The notes under the pieces are model-generated. The model saw nothing but the letters and a program-made list of their open reading frames with translations. It was not told the DNA's origin and did not search any database. From the NCBI RefSeq assembly GCF_018402695.1, contig NZ_JAGYIM010000008.1, forward strand, positions 1 through 64,000: DNA of 64,000 nucleotides, in the 5' to 3' direction. Within the stretch, counting starts at the first letter, position 1. Each line of letters opens with the position of its first letter. The stretch is from Arsukibacterium sp. Its GTDB lineage: Bacteria > Pseudomonadota > Gammaproteobacteria > Enterobacterales > Alteromonadaceae. Positions 33,120 to 41,093 of the stretch are shown piece by piece. The position numbers were made by a program, and so were the translations under genes.

Positions 33120-34013
33120 TCAACTTGAAAAATGTTTGTATACAGATCTGACTATATTTTCTAGCCTACTATTTAGGGCACTTAGCTCGGGAACCCTTCT
33201 TCCTTCATGTACAATTTTACTTCTAGCTGAGTAGGCATTATCAACAAAATCTATATCATCCTTGTCTATATTGCAGTCATTAAGCAACCTTTTGATTGCA
33301 CTACGAACAGATTCTCTTTTTAAACCATCTAGTTGACCTCTTAATGAATTCTTTAAGCGATCATCTTGAATGGTAGATTTATCAATTACCGCTTTTAAAT
33401 CCTTTATGGTAGTTCCAAGCTGATCAGTTATATCGTTTTGCGTAGCTAAGGCTTCAAGAGAACTCATGATCATTATCAATTTTGAACGATGATTACCCTC
33501 AAAGTGAGATGCAGCAAACAACTCCATAGATAACAGTAAAGAGTATGGAATTTGGTCATAGTGAGAAAATGATTTTTCTAAAGCAATTGCAAAAGCAGAA
33601 ACGTTAGAGTGATTTATTGAGGTAGCAAAACACTGAGCTGTGATTCTTGCGCCTGCTGTTCTATCAATTACTCTGCAAGGGAGTGGTGAGTCAGGCCACG
33701 AAAGTTCAACACCCCACCCCATTTGAATACAGAAGTCTAATAACGAATAAGCAACTCTTGCTCCTACATTTTCAGCTTCGCTAGCGGTATGTGTTGCATT
33801 AATTATTAGCCGAAAGCCTTTTGAGCCTGAATCAGTTAGATGAGGGTGGATTGTTCTGGGCTCTAAAGTCAAAATAAGGTCGTGATTCCACAGCATTGAG
33901 AAACTAGCATCGTTGACATCAGAGAAACCGCCTTGGCTGCTAATTATAAAGTCAATTTTGACTCCCCAAGAATAGACGTTGGCTTTATTAGATATATCCG
34001 CTTTACTGATCAT
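33120..34013 (-). CDS. HEPN-domain protein (RX4H motif)
   Basis: This 298-residue protein has a C-terminal part similar to Apea-like HEPN domains. The segment DNAYSARSKIVHEGRR (about residues 258-273) contains RSKIVH, the R-x4-H motif of HEPN ribonucleases. The first 150 residues are not recognised. ATG at 34013 has AGGGAAA upstream; the frame extends to a TTG at 34049. HEPN proteins are RNases or RNA-binding components of many defence and toxin-antitoxin systems. The adjacent membrane protein may be a partner. Confidence 0.6.
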   Translation of the reverse strand: MISKADISNKANVYSWGVKIDFIISSQGGFSDVNDASFSMLWNHDLILTLEPRTIHPHLTDSGSKGFRLIINATHTASEAENVGARVAYSLLDFCIQMGWGVELSWPDSPLPCRVIDRTAGARITAQCFATSINHSNVSAFAIALEKSFSHYDQIPYSLLLSMELFAASHFEGNHRSKLIMIMSSLEALATQNDITDQLGTTIKDLKAVIDKSTIQDDRLKNSLRGQLDGLKRESVRSAIKRLLNDCNIDKDDIDFVDNAYSARSKIVHEGRRVPELSALNSRLENIVRSVYKHFSS

Positions 34014-34077
34014 CGGGCTTTCCCTAATTTCATAATGTGTGAGCAGCAAATTGCCCCGCTTGCAACTTTTTACATTT

Positions 34078-34530
34078 TTATGCGCTTATAGTCTTAGTTG
34101 CATGTTTTCTAGCCATCCAACCGAAGATAAGGGTTAAGACAAAGTAGTACAGAAGGCCGATTACTAAAGTTATAGCAATCCATATCAATGGTGGAAGAGT
34201 TTTGAACAACTCTGAGATTTCTTCCCAAGCGCCGGAGCCAAATACCACTGGGATGACAATTAGAACCCCTAAAGCTGAGATTATAAAGGACGAAAGCAGA
34301 CAACCTAAGGAGAGGAGCCTTCTTTCTTTAGCGGACGGCGCTCGACCTAACTCTACTACAAATTTGATAGCTACGGCATAACCTGACCCAATCAGTATGG
34401 CTATATTTGCACTGGAACCAAGATCAATATCAAATCCATGGGACAACACATTTATTACACACATGAATGCAGCGTAGTACCCGCTAAAAATAAAAACGTA
34501 TCTTTTGATATTTACGTCTTCCTGACTCAT
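34078..34530 (-). CDS. ABZJ_00895-family membrane protein
   Basis: This 150-residue protein has about four hydrophobic segments and a short basic loop ELGRAPSAKERRLLSLG. It resembles the ABZJ_00895 family, small membrane proteins of unknown function. AGGAGAG precedes the ATG. It is upstream of the HEPN gene with a 64-bp gap, same strand, so both may be one transcript. Confidence 0.6.
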   Translation of the reverse strand: MSQEDVNIKRYVFIFSGYYAAFMCVINVLSHGFDIDLGSSANIAILIGSGYAVAIKFVVELGRAPSAKERRLLSLGCLLSSFIISALGVLIVIPVVFGSGAWEEISELFKTLPPLIWIAITLVIGLLYYFVLTLIFGWMARKHATKTISA

Positions 34531-34729
34531 TATTCGAACTCTCCTGACATGTAACGCATCGCTAATTGGCTGCTGTAGCGTAGCTTATCCAAAAGCCTAC
34601 ACCAATTTATACCCATGAGTTTACCTAAAATCAATAACTTGAAAAGCCAACCATGCACAAAATCTATTTGAAATTTAACACATTGATAAAAAGTCACAAC
34701 AATACACGTGATTTTTAGTGGAGGTTAGC

Positions 34730-34834
34730 ATGGCCAGAGCACATAAACGGTTGTCTACCGGACTATTGAAGCTGAATCAAACTTGGGTTTGTGTCTTCTG
34801 TTGGCACTTGGCAAACGAGTTAGGCGACGCTTAA
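34730..34834 (+). other. Short ORF in a 368-bp gap, possible gene remnant
   Basis: A 34-codon frame starts at an ATG with a good GTGGAGG ribosome site and reads MARAHKRLSTGLLKLNQTWV before stopping. The remainder of the 34531-34898 gap shows no gene. The strong site with a very short product suggests the front of a gene that was cut and fused to other DNA. Function is unknown. Confidence 0.3.
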
Positions 34835-34898
34835 GCCAACGTAGAGCTAAAATTGACTTCACCGCCTCATGTCGAACAGTGTGCCTAACTACCAGTCG

Positions 34899-35594
34899 TT
34901 AGATATCAGCCGAGATTTCAAACTTTGGGGCTATTAATTTATGTGTACTGGGTTTATCAATTTGCCAAGCAATTAAATTCACCGGTATTCTGAGCTTTAA
35001 CAATTCATCAAACATCACAGGATTGGTAACACCCTCATCCAGCCAGCTATTAAGGAGTTCAGGTTGTGGCGGCAATATCAATGGCATCGATTTAGAGTGA
35101 ATGTCTTTCAGTTTAGGGTGAGGCGGTAAGGTGATCACTGAGCAGGATAAAGCGCTCTCACCCGTTTCTGAATTAAACCACTCACGACATAAACCTCCCA
35201 TAAATAAACCACCCTGCTTGGCGACCATATCGTGGTAATGAATAGGTTTGCGGTTTACATATTCTGTTTCGCCAAATCCTTTAACCGGTATTACGCAGCG
35301 GCTATGCCGAAATGCATTATAACCCGCTGAGTTTTTAACATTAAGTTTGTCGTACCGGGTGTTGAACGAGGTGTACTTTGAGGGTTTAAAGCCAGTATCC
35401 GATTTATCGAGTAGTAACCACCAGATTGCGGTATCCATCCGGCGCACGCCTTGTTTCTCACGAACGATACTGACAGGTTGAGTGGCGCGAATAAACCGAC
35501 TGAATATGGGCTGATTGGCAAACAAGCTTATTTGCAGACCCTCGCACAACTCAATCACATCTGGATCGTCGATAACATTCAGTCTGCCGCACAT
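34899..35594 (-). CDS. SOS response-associated peptidase (SRAP/YedK/HMCES family)
   Basis: This 231-residue protein has the invariant start MCGRLNV; the Cys at position 2 forms the thiazolidine link to abasic sites. It also has GFGETEY, FMGGLCREW and the LKDIHSKSMPLIL segment with the family His. Such proteins crosslink to abasic sites in single-stranded DNA and shield them. Length agrees with the family. Homologues are often carried on mobile elements, as here. Confidence 0.88.
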   Translation of the reverse strand: MCGRLNVIDDPDVIELCEGLQISLFANQPIFSRFIRATQPVSIVREKQGVRRMDTAIWWLLLDKSDTGFKPSKYTSFNTRYDKLNVKNSAGYNAFRHSRCVIPVKGFGETEYVNRKPIHYHDMVAKQGGLFMGGLCREWFNSETGESALSCSVITLPPHPKLKDIHSKSMPLILPPQPELLNSWLDEGVTNPVMFDELLKLRIPVNLIAWQIDKPSTHKLIAPKFEISADI

Positions 35595-35709
35595 ACACCA
35601 ATTCCTTTATAGCCCGTTATTCTGGATCTTTATTTGAGGTGATGACGTCCGGTCGTGAATTTAGAAAATCCCCATCAGCTCGTTCAGCAGCAGTAAGAGA
35701 TGACCAGCT

Positions 35710-35865
35710 TTAGCGGATCGGCGTGATAATCAGACATTGCCCCTCGCGACATATATCAACCTTATTTACACCACTGAACTCAGCTTCAAACTCCTCAGGA
35801 ATAATTAGAACATAACTGCCATCGCTGTCTTTAACAAGTTCTGTTGTAACCGTAAAGTCGCTCCA
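35710..35865 (-). pseudogene. Truncated AbrB/MazE-like antitoxin remnant
   Basis: An open frame without a start codon encodes a protein end with TTELVKDSDGSYVLIIPEEF and VDICREGQCLIITPIR. That resembles the AbrB/MazE swapped-hairpin fold. A stop codon directly precedes it in frame, and there is no ATG, GTG or TTG. It is probably the remains of an antitoxin gene lost after insertion. The 35595-35954 gap holds nothing else recognisable. Confidence 0.4.
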
Positions 35866-35954
35866 CTATGCAGCCAGTAACGTATTACATAGATACCAGC
35901 AGAATACTAGTAAATCCGCCAAACTATAGGTTCTCGTGGCAGCGCAATTTGAAT

Positions 35955-36524
35955 TCAGAATATGCCTGCTAAGTCCTCATCAAACGTTACACCGGTAAAG
36001 TCATGCTCTTCAAATGCAGATTTAAATTTGCCTGTGGCAAAAAGTGCATGACACCCATAAAGCAAAGATTTGAACACCGCTTTATTGGCGACATCGCGCC
36101 GCTTAAAAACCAGTTCGGATAGGCCGCATTCAATACCTTCCTCATACCTGTGATGTGTTTTAGCGAGATCTTCTTTTGCAAATTGCAGCGAGACGAACAA
36201 ATACATGGGCAAATTTGCAACATGCAGAGGTAAAAACTCGCCTTCATTGGCAAGTACAGGACTCAGCGCTTTATAAGCACGCTTCGATAACAGTAGGTAT
36301 GAACCCCAGAACGATACGTCCGGTACATGTCGGACATTTTTATATTGAGGTGCCAGTGCACATCTGACAGGCGTCCAGCGGTCGCTCAATCTCTCGTTGG
36401 TACGAGGTTGTCGCCTGATAATAGAAAAGTCTTCATCACCAATTATATCGGCGAACTCAATCAAGCTTAATTGTGGGACTTCAACGCTGTATTCCAAGGG
36501 TTTTAGCCTATACACCTTTGACAT
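35955..36524 (-). CDS. Imm11-like (DUF1629) immunity protein, second cluster
   Basis: This protein of about 189 residues is a clear paralogue of the 14802-15395 product; for example RRQPRTNE, PDVSFWGSYLLLS and EDLAGIF are shared. GGAGGGG lies just ahead of ATG 36524, which is preferred over the longer frame. It is divergent from the AHH gene at 36647. In the Tn3 element, the corresponding gene is instead coupled directly behind the AHH gene, so the cluster has been rearranged between the two copies. Confidence 0.7.
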   Translation of the reverse strand: MSKVYRLKPLEYSVEVPQLSLIEFADIIGDEDFSIIRRQPRTNERLSDRWTPVRCALAPQYKNVRHVPDVSFWGSYLLLSKRAYKALSPVLANEGEFLPLHVANLPMYLFVSLQFAKEDLAKTHHRYEEGIECGLSELVFKRRDVANKAVFKSLLYGCHALFATGKFKSAFEEHDFTGVTFDEDLAGIF

Positions 36525-36646
36525 GTGTTTAACCCCTCCATGGTCGTTCTGCAATAACATCATTCCGTGTTAATTTTTAATCACTATATTTACATATATT
36601 TTTCATAATGTAGACTAAGTCAGACTTATTCTGCAAGGAGCAACAT

Positions 36647-37249
36647 GTGAAAAGTGCTGAACCTGTATACCTATCCGTAAATGAAATGGCCGAGGATTTC
36701 ACCAACGTCACCGGTAATAAACAGTATGGTCAGGCAGCGGCCATGGCATACGCAATTTATTACCGTGATACCGTTATTGACACGGTGCGTTATCAGCGTG
36801 GCATGATTGACCAGCAGGCGTTAGAGCGCAGCCGTCATATCCGTTGGATGCACGCACGCAAACATAATGAAAAACTGTCGAACAACATGCTTTCTGCCGG
36901 TCGCCAACGACAAGAGAATATGGCAGCGCATCACATTGTTGCTTGGGATCACCCTCGTGCCGCCAAATCACGAATTCGTCTGGCAGCCTACGCTATTGAT
37001 ATCGATAATGAGTGTAATGGCGTTTTCCTGCCCCGCTTTCAACGGCATTGCCCGCATGAGTACCTTCCGAATGCACAACCACATTCAAAGACTCACACAG
37101 AAAAATATTTTCTCAATGTCGAGTTCCTTCTTGAAGCGACGATTGCAGAAGGCATGGGCCGTAATGCTATCATCTCAACACTGCGTGATGTTGCAGAGGA
37201 GCTGGAAGATGGCGACTTCCCGCTTCACAAGAGGATAGCAAATGTCTGA
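36647..37249 (+). CDS. AHH-domain nuclease toxin, second cluster
   Basis: This 200-residue protein has the AHH nuclease pattern in its second half: AAHHIVAWDHPRAAKSRIRL, followed by AIDIDNECNGVFLP and HSKTHTEKY. A GTG start at 36647 is supported by AAGGAG seven bases upstream; an ATG two bases before is followed at once by a stop. It overlaps the following immunity gene by 8 bp. The N-terminal part differs from the AHH protein in the Tn3 element, so the two nucleases share only the catalytic domain. Confidence 0.75.
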   Translation: MKSAEPVYLSVNEMAEDFTNVTGNKQYGQAAAMAYAIYYRDTVIDTVRYQRGMIDQQALERSRHIRWMHARKHNEKLSNNMLSAGRQRQENMAAHHIVAWDHPRAAKSRIRLAAYAIDIDNECNGVFLPRFQRHCPHEYLPNAQPHSKTHTEKYFLNVEFLLEATIAEGMGRNAIISTLRDVAEELEDGDFPLHKRIANV

Positions 37250-37817
37250 AGTTATGGCTGAAACAAAGATTTTTAGTGTGTTTGCGGACGTAGAGCAATA
37301 CGCCATGCTGCAAGAATCAGCACTTGAGCTTATTATGCAGATAGATGAGCCTGTTGGTCTATATGGTAAACCCCTCGCAGACAAATGGGCACCGATGGAC
37401 GTCACTTGGTTTTACAACCCTGATGAGCGAGTAAAACCACAACCGGACATTGCTGCATTTGGTGCGACAGCCTTTGCTGCATCCGCAGAAACATGTGAAA
37501 CACTGAAACCTTTAATTGCCGATTACGTTGAGTTTCTACCGATTAATGTCGATGGAAGACGTTGGTACATCATTCATGTACTGGCACGAGAGGATGTTTT
37601 CAATGAAGCTGAGTCAGAACGAAAGATAAAGCGCGACGGCACTCCAAGTCGAATTTTCAAAAAGCTGGTATTAGATGCTGACCGAATTTCCGAGGGTGTA
37701 TTGTTTCGTGTTGAAGGTTTAAGCCTCGGTATTTACAGTACTAATAGGCCGAACAGCCTGATGTCCGTAGTTCAAAAACTAGGATTAACAGGGATGGAGT
37801 TTCAGCAGGAGCTATAG
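37242..37817 (+). CDS. Imm11-like immunity protein, second type, second cluster
   Basis: This 191-residue protein is closely similar to the 16290-16871 product across its length, with shared blocks such as IMQIDEPVGLYGKPLAD, PDIAAFG and WYIIHVLARED. Its start lies inside the end of the AHH gene, so the two are coupled. Coupling to an AHH gene makes it the probable cognate immunity protein in this cluster. Confidence 0.7.
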   Translation: MSEVMAETKIFSVFADVEQYAMLQESALELIMQIDEPVGLYGKPLADKWAPMDVTWFYNPDERVKPQPDIAAFGATAFAASAETCETLKPLIADYVEFLPINVDGRRWYIIHVLAREDVFNEAESERKIKRDGTPSRIFKKLVLDADRISEGVLFRVEGLSLGIYSTNRPNSLMSVVQKLGLTGMEFQQEL

Positions 37818-37973
37818 CCACACAGGAGTTAACAACGGCTTTATAAATGGCAAAACGCCTTGCATCAGCGGCGTGGCCGCAGGCCACGTCAGACTAATCT
37901 GCTCGTGCATCTTTGGATTAGCAGGATCTAAATTTTCTTTATTGCCCGATACAATCTTTTGACAATGGCTCAT
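37812..37973 (-). CDS. Small ORF downstream of OST-HTH remnant
   Basis: A 53-residue frame starts MSHCQKIVSGNKENLDPANP and ends in LLTPVWL. Its ATG overlaps the stop of the OST-HTH remnant (TAATG), so translation coupling is possible. A GC-rich hairpin (GTGGCC-GCA-GGCCAC) lies within it, which might instead be a terminator for the opposite genes. Family not recognised; may not be a real gene. Confidence 0.3.
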   Translation of the reverse strand: MSHCQKIVSGNKENLDPANPKMHEQISLTWPAATPLMQGVLPFIKPLLTPVWL

Positions 37974-38104
37974 TAATGTTCCTCACGGACATCGAACACT
38001 TCTGAGACTATGATGAAGCTTTTCAGAGTTTTATGTCCTGTGTCAGGCTTTAAACGAGCAATTTCCTCTGAAGTGTATTGTTTTACTAGTTGAAGAGAGC
38101 ACAT
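37973..38104 (-). pseudogene. Partial copy of the OST-HTH gene (C-terminal end)
   Basis: This stretch encodes EEIARLKPDTGHKTLKSF and SEVFDVREEH, very like the C-terminal OST-HTH/LOTUS part of the 39902-40756 protein. The rest of that gene is missing. An ATG at 38104 could still give a short peptide of 43 residues. It shows that this part of the island has been duplicated and then trimmed. Confidence 0.65.
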
Positions 38105-38228
38105 TATTTTGTTGGCACGCCGTTTCGAAATTAGCCCTGCTGTCTTTTTCTAAACGCTGAAAAGTCTAACACTGATGGTCTAGATCGTAGGCATCGATGA
38201 AAGCGTTTGTGTCTTATGGAACACCCGA

Positions 38229-38254
38229 GACCGGCTTTTATCCTAAAACCGGTC
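38229..38254 (-). terminator. Possible terminator hairpin after the 38280-39554 gene
   Basis: GACCGG-C-TTTT pairs with AAAA-CCGGTC with one bulge. It lies 26-50 bp beyond the stop codon of the minus-strand gene. No T-run follows, so only a weak or factor-dependent terminator is suggested. Confidence 0.35.
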
Positions 38255-38279
38255 ATCCATGAGGGTTATTAGGTAAGAC

Positions 38280-39554
38280 TTATAATTTATTTATAATTTC
38301 ACAGAATCCATCTTTGGCTTGAGAACCTGTGAAAGAGACGCCAGTAGGTAAGTCGAAATCAATAGATAAGTAGCCGTTATCGACCACATAGGTTGATACA
38401 ACATTACCGGTACTTGCTTTTTGGTGAAGCACCAGCATATTAGGCGTTCTGGACGCAACTTTAATATCATAATCGTTATTGGCTGTTTCGTTTGTAGAGA
38501 TACGATCTAAAACCACTTCTTTATCTACATTACCTATATACTGTTTCGCTTTGAACCCAGTAGTTATCAAGAATCCTCTCGCCTTGTAGTCCTCAATTTT
38601 ACAGGAAATGTTCAGTGGCTTATTTGCGGTATAACTTTTTCTATCGGTTTCGTTCCCTTTTTCATGGGTTTTATGTTCAACAGATGCAGGACCATCTGAG
38701 TCTACGGTTGTGAATGCGATTAATGATTTTTTGTTATTTTTATCAATGCTCACTATTGCAAAACCAATTAGTTCTGCATTTATAACTGTCTTGAAATTAT
38801 CTTTTTCCGTGCCATCACGCTGGGAATTAAGCCGGAATACTGCGCGGCGTAAAATATTGTTACTCTGCATGTCATCGATGATTTTAATGCCAGTTTCTTC
38901 GTCTGGAATAGTGAGGAATACTGCACAGTTTTCAGGGTTTTTAAATGCTAATTCGATATTGAGAGAATTTTCCCATAACCCTCCTACATCATATCTGTCC
39001 GGCGAAAAGCGCAATTCTCCGTCAGATTCACCGCAGTTTTTGCGTAGCATTTCCAATGTATTCATTTTAAGCCCAAGAGGTTCATACGATACTTGGATAT
39101 CTGCTCGCGCAGTGATCAAGTCGAAAAATAAATACTCTTCTTCAAAAGCAACTTTCAAGCTTGAAGATGCAATCTCTTTTGCTAATGGAGTAAGGGTGTC
39201 ACGGAGCAACATTTTGGCACGAAGTGGGTTCTTCTCTTTCTTATATTGCGCGAATTTATCTGGATACCGGTGCGACAGCGCATTCACCAGACCATCTTCA
39301 TCAATCAAACCCGCTTCAAAAAGTTGCGCAGCTCTTTGATCGTGGCGCTTAAAAAAGTACTCTTGGGTGCGATCATCGTATGCAACATCGTTAATTTGAA
39401 AAGGTGAAACACCAATTGCGTTAAAGACAAGTGCACTGTTGTCGTTTATTGCCTTTTGAATAGGTTCCGGTTGCGAATAGAATGAGGTTTGCGCCTGAGA
39501 AGATAAGGCAACTGAGAGAAATATTACCCCTGAAAAAATACCTGTCTTATACAT
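38280..39554 (-). CDS. Exported protein of unknown function
   Basis: This 424-residue protein starts with a good signal peptide (MYKTGIFSGVIFLSVALSS, cleavage expected near AQA). The rest is soluble and not recognised; it has several Cys residues that could form disulfides in the periplasm. AGGAAC precedes the ATG. It stands alone with 175 and 347 bp on either side. The 39555-39901 gap on its upstream side shows nothing apart from likely promoter sequence. Confidence 0.5.
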   Translation of the reverse strand: MYKTGIFSGVIFLSVALSSQAQTSFYSQPEPIQKAINDNSALVFNAIGVSPFQINDVAYDDRTQEYFFKRHDQRAAQLFEAGLIDEDGLVNALSHRYPDKFAQYKKEKNPLRAKMLLRDTLTPLAKEIASSSLKVAFEEEYLFFDLITARADIQVSYEPLGLKMNTLEMLRKNCGESDGELRFSPDRYDVGGLWENSLNIELAFKNPENCAVFLTIPDEETGIKIIDDMQSNNILRRAVFRLNSQRDGTEKDNFKTVINAELIGFAIVSIDKNNKKSLIAFTTVDSDGPASVEHKTHEKGNETDRKSYTANKPLNISCKIEDYKARGFLITTGFKAKQYIGNVDKEVVLDRISTNETANNDYDIKVASRTPNMLVLHQKASTGNVVSTYVVDNGYLSIDFDLPTGVSFTGSQAKDGFCEIINKL

Positions 39555-39901
39555 TGATGGTTCCTATTTATTAAATAATTAATTTTAATTGTTGCTGTAA
39601 CCGAGCTTCATTTTAAAACGTCAAAGTTTGAGTACCTATCAGACGCGGTATATAAGATTTTCTTAAATAACACTTGATTTTGGCATTCGGGACAATCTAA
39701 GTGCTTAAGTTCATCGTCTTATCATATAGATTTACAGCCTTTAAACGCCGATTATATAATTTAAATATCCGTTCTGTAACAGTTTTTATTGACTATAAGC
39801 ATCTGTCGCAGCACGTCGAACCAAAGTGCGGCCCAGTAGCAAAGTAACATAGCTGCCCCAGCCGAGATATTAAATATTTATATGGTTTGTGTTCAAAACC
39901 G

Positions 39902-40756
39902 TCAGGTCTCTTTCGACCTATACAACACTCTCACCCCACCGTTTTGAGTATGCTCCTCCCGAACATCAAACACCTCCGATGCTACGATGAGGCTTTTCAG
40001 AGTTTTATGTCCGTAATTTGGCTTTAAACGAGAAATTTCCTCTGGAACATGCTGTTTTACTAATTGACCAGCAATACTCAATAAGGTCCAGCCGTCATCC
40101 CGTTGCACTTGCTCTGAAATTTCACGAAGTAAAACGACTAACCTGCTGCCTTTTATAAACTGCAATTCTAAATGACTCTTACCGTCTTCAGAGTTGAGAA
40201 AGGCAAGCAATTGTTTTTTACCTTCATCAAGAGAATTTACGATCTCACTTAAATTTTTAATTTCCTGTCGTACTGTTTCACTTTGCGCGTCGAGTTTCCG
40301 GGCTATTTCTTGGCAACTATCAGGCGAGCTGGGTATAAAATGAGGCAACAGATGATGAACCAGTTCATTGCGTTCATTAACCAATCTAGACAACGCTGCT
40401 CTCTTAGTTTCAAAGTGGGCTGAATCACTTTTTATTCTAAATTTGAATGAAATGTGCGCTTCGTCATTATCATCGAACTCTTCATCTTCCGTTTCTGGTG
40501 ATGCATGTATATCGTCAATGTACTGACTTACAAGCTTGCCCAAGGTCTGCGTGCTAACAGTAGCAACTTGCTTTGCTCTCTTGGCGTGGAAATCTCCGAC
40601 ATAACCGGAGATATTTCCGTTCAGTACGATATGCTTGAGCAAGTATTCTAGCTGTTGGAAGAGCAGCATATTTCTGCCTATCTTTTGCAAGACGTCATTG
40701 ACTGAGATGTCGACCAACTTAACCACTCCGTTCGTAGGATCTTTTTCATGCGGCAC
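39902..40756 (-). CDS. HEPN-like and OST-HTH (LOTUS) domain protein
   Basis: This 284-residue protein has a helical N-terminal region with LVNERNELVHHLLPHF near residue 127, where RNELVH fits the R-x4-H HEPN motif. A predicted coiled coil follows, then a C-terminal OST-HTH/LOTUS-like domain with LKPNYGHKTLKSLI and FDVREEHTQNGGVRVLY. OST-HTH domains bind RNA, especially structured RNA. A combination with HEPN suggests an RNA-targeting protein. The start is probably GTG at 40756, with no strong ribosome site. A fragment of a second copy lies at 37973-38104. Confidence 0.6.
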   Translation of the reverse strand: MPHEKDPTNGVVKLVDISVNDVLQKIGRNMLLFQQLEYLLKHIVLNGNISGYVGDFHAKRAKQVATVSTQTLGKLVSQYIDDIHASPETEDEEFDDNDEAHISFKFRIKSDSAHFETKRAALSRLVNERNELVHHLLPHFIPSSPDSCQEIARKLDAQSETVRQEIKNLSEIVNSLDEGKKQLLAFLNSEDGKSHLELQFIKGSRLVVLLREISEQVQRDDGWTLLSIAGQLVKQHVPEEISRLKPNYGHKTLKSLIVASEVFDVREEHTQNGGVRVLYRSKET

Positions 40757-41014
40757 AAAGCATGAACTATAAAATAAATGAGGTATTTAAGATATGGGGC
40801 AAACTGAGTCACTTATTGAGTTTTGGAGGAACAAAGCGTATTGTAAGAACACAACAGCAAGCCGCAATCTTGATCTACGCACATTCGAACGCGATTACTA
40901 CAGACGATCTTTGCGGTTCTGTTTAAAAATTCTAACCGTTATTTGAAATTGAGAGTTTTTTCTAACGTTTAATTAAAAAGTGATATTTTCTTATTTGAAT
41001 TTTTTGTCCCAAAA

Positions 41015-41031
41015 CCCTTATTCCATAAGGG
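41015..41031 (-). terminator. Terminator hairpin after the MFS gene
   Basis: CCCTTAT and ATAAGGG pair around TCC; on the minus strand a TTTT tract follows. It lies about 63 bp beyond the MFS stop codon. The rest of the 40757-41093 gap has no gene that I can see. Confidence 0.5.
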
Positions 41032-41093
41032 ATTCATTTCTAACGCTAGAATGTATTTACCATTTTTTCTCGCACTGAAATAAGTAAAATAGA

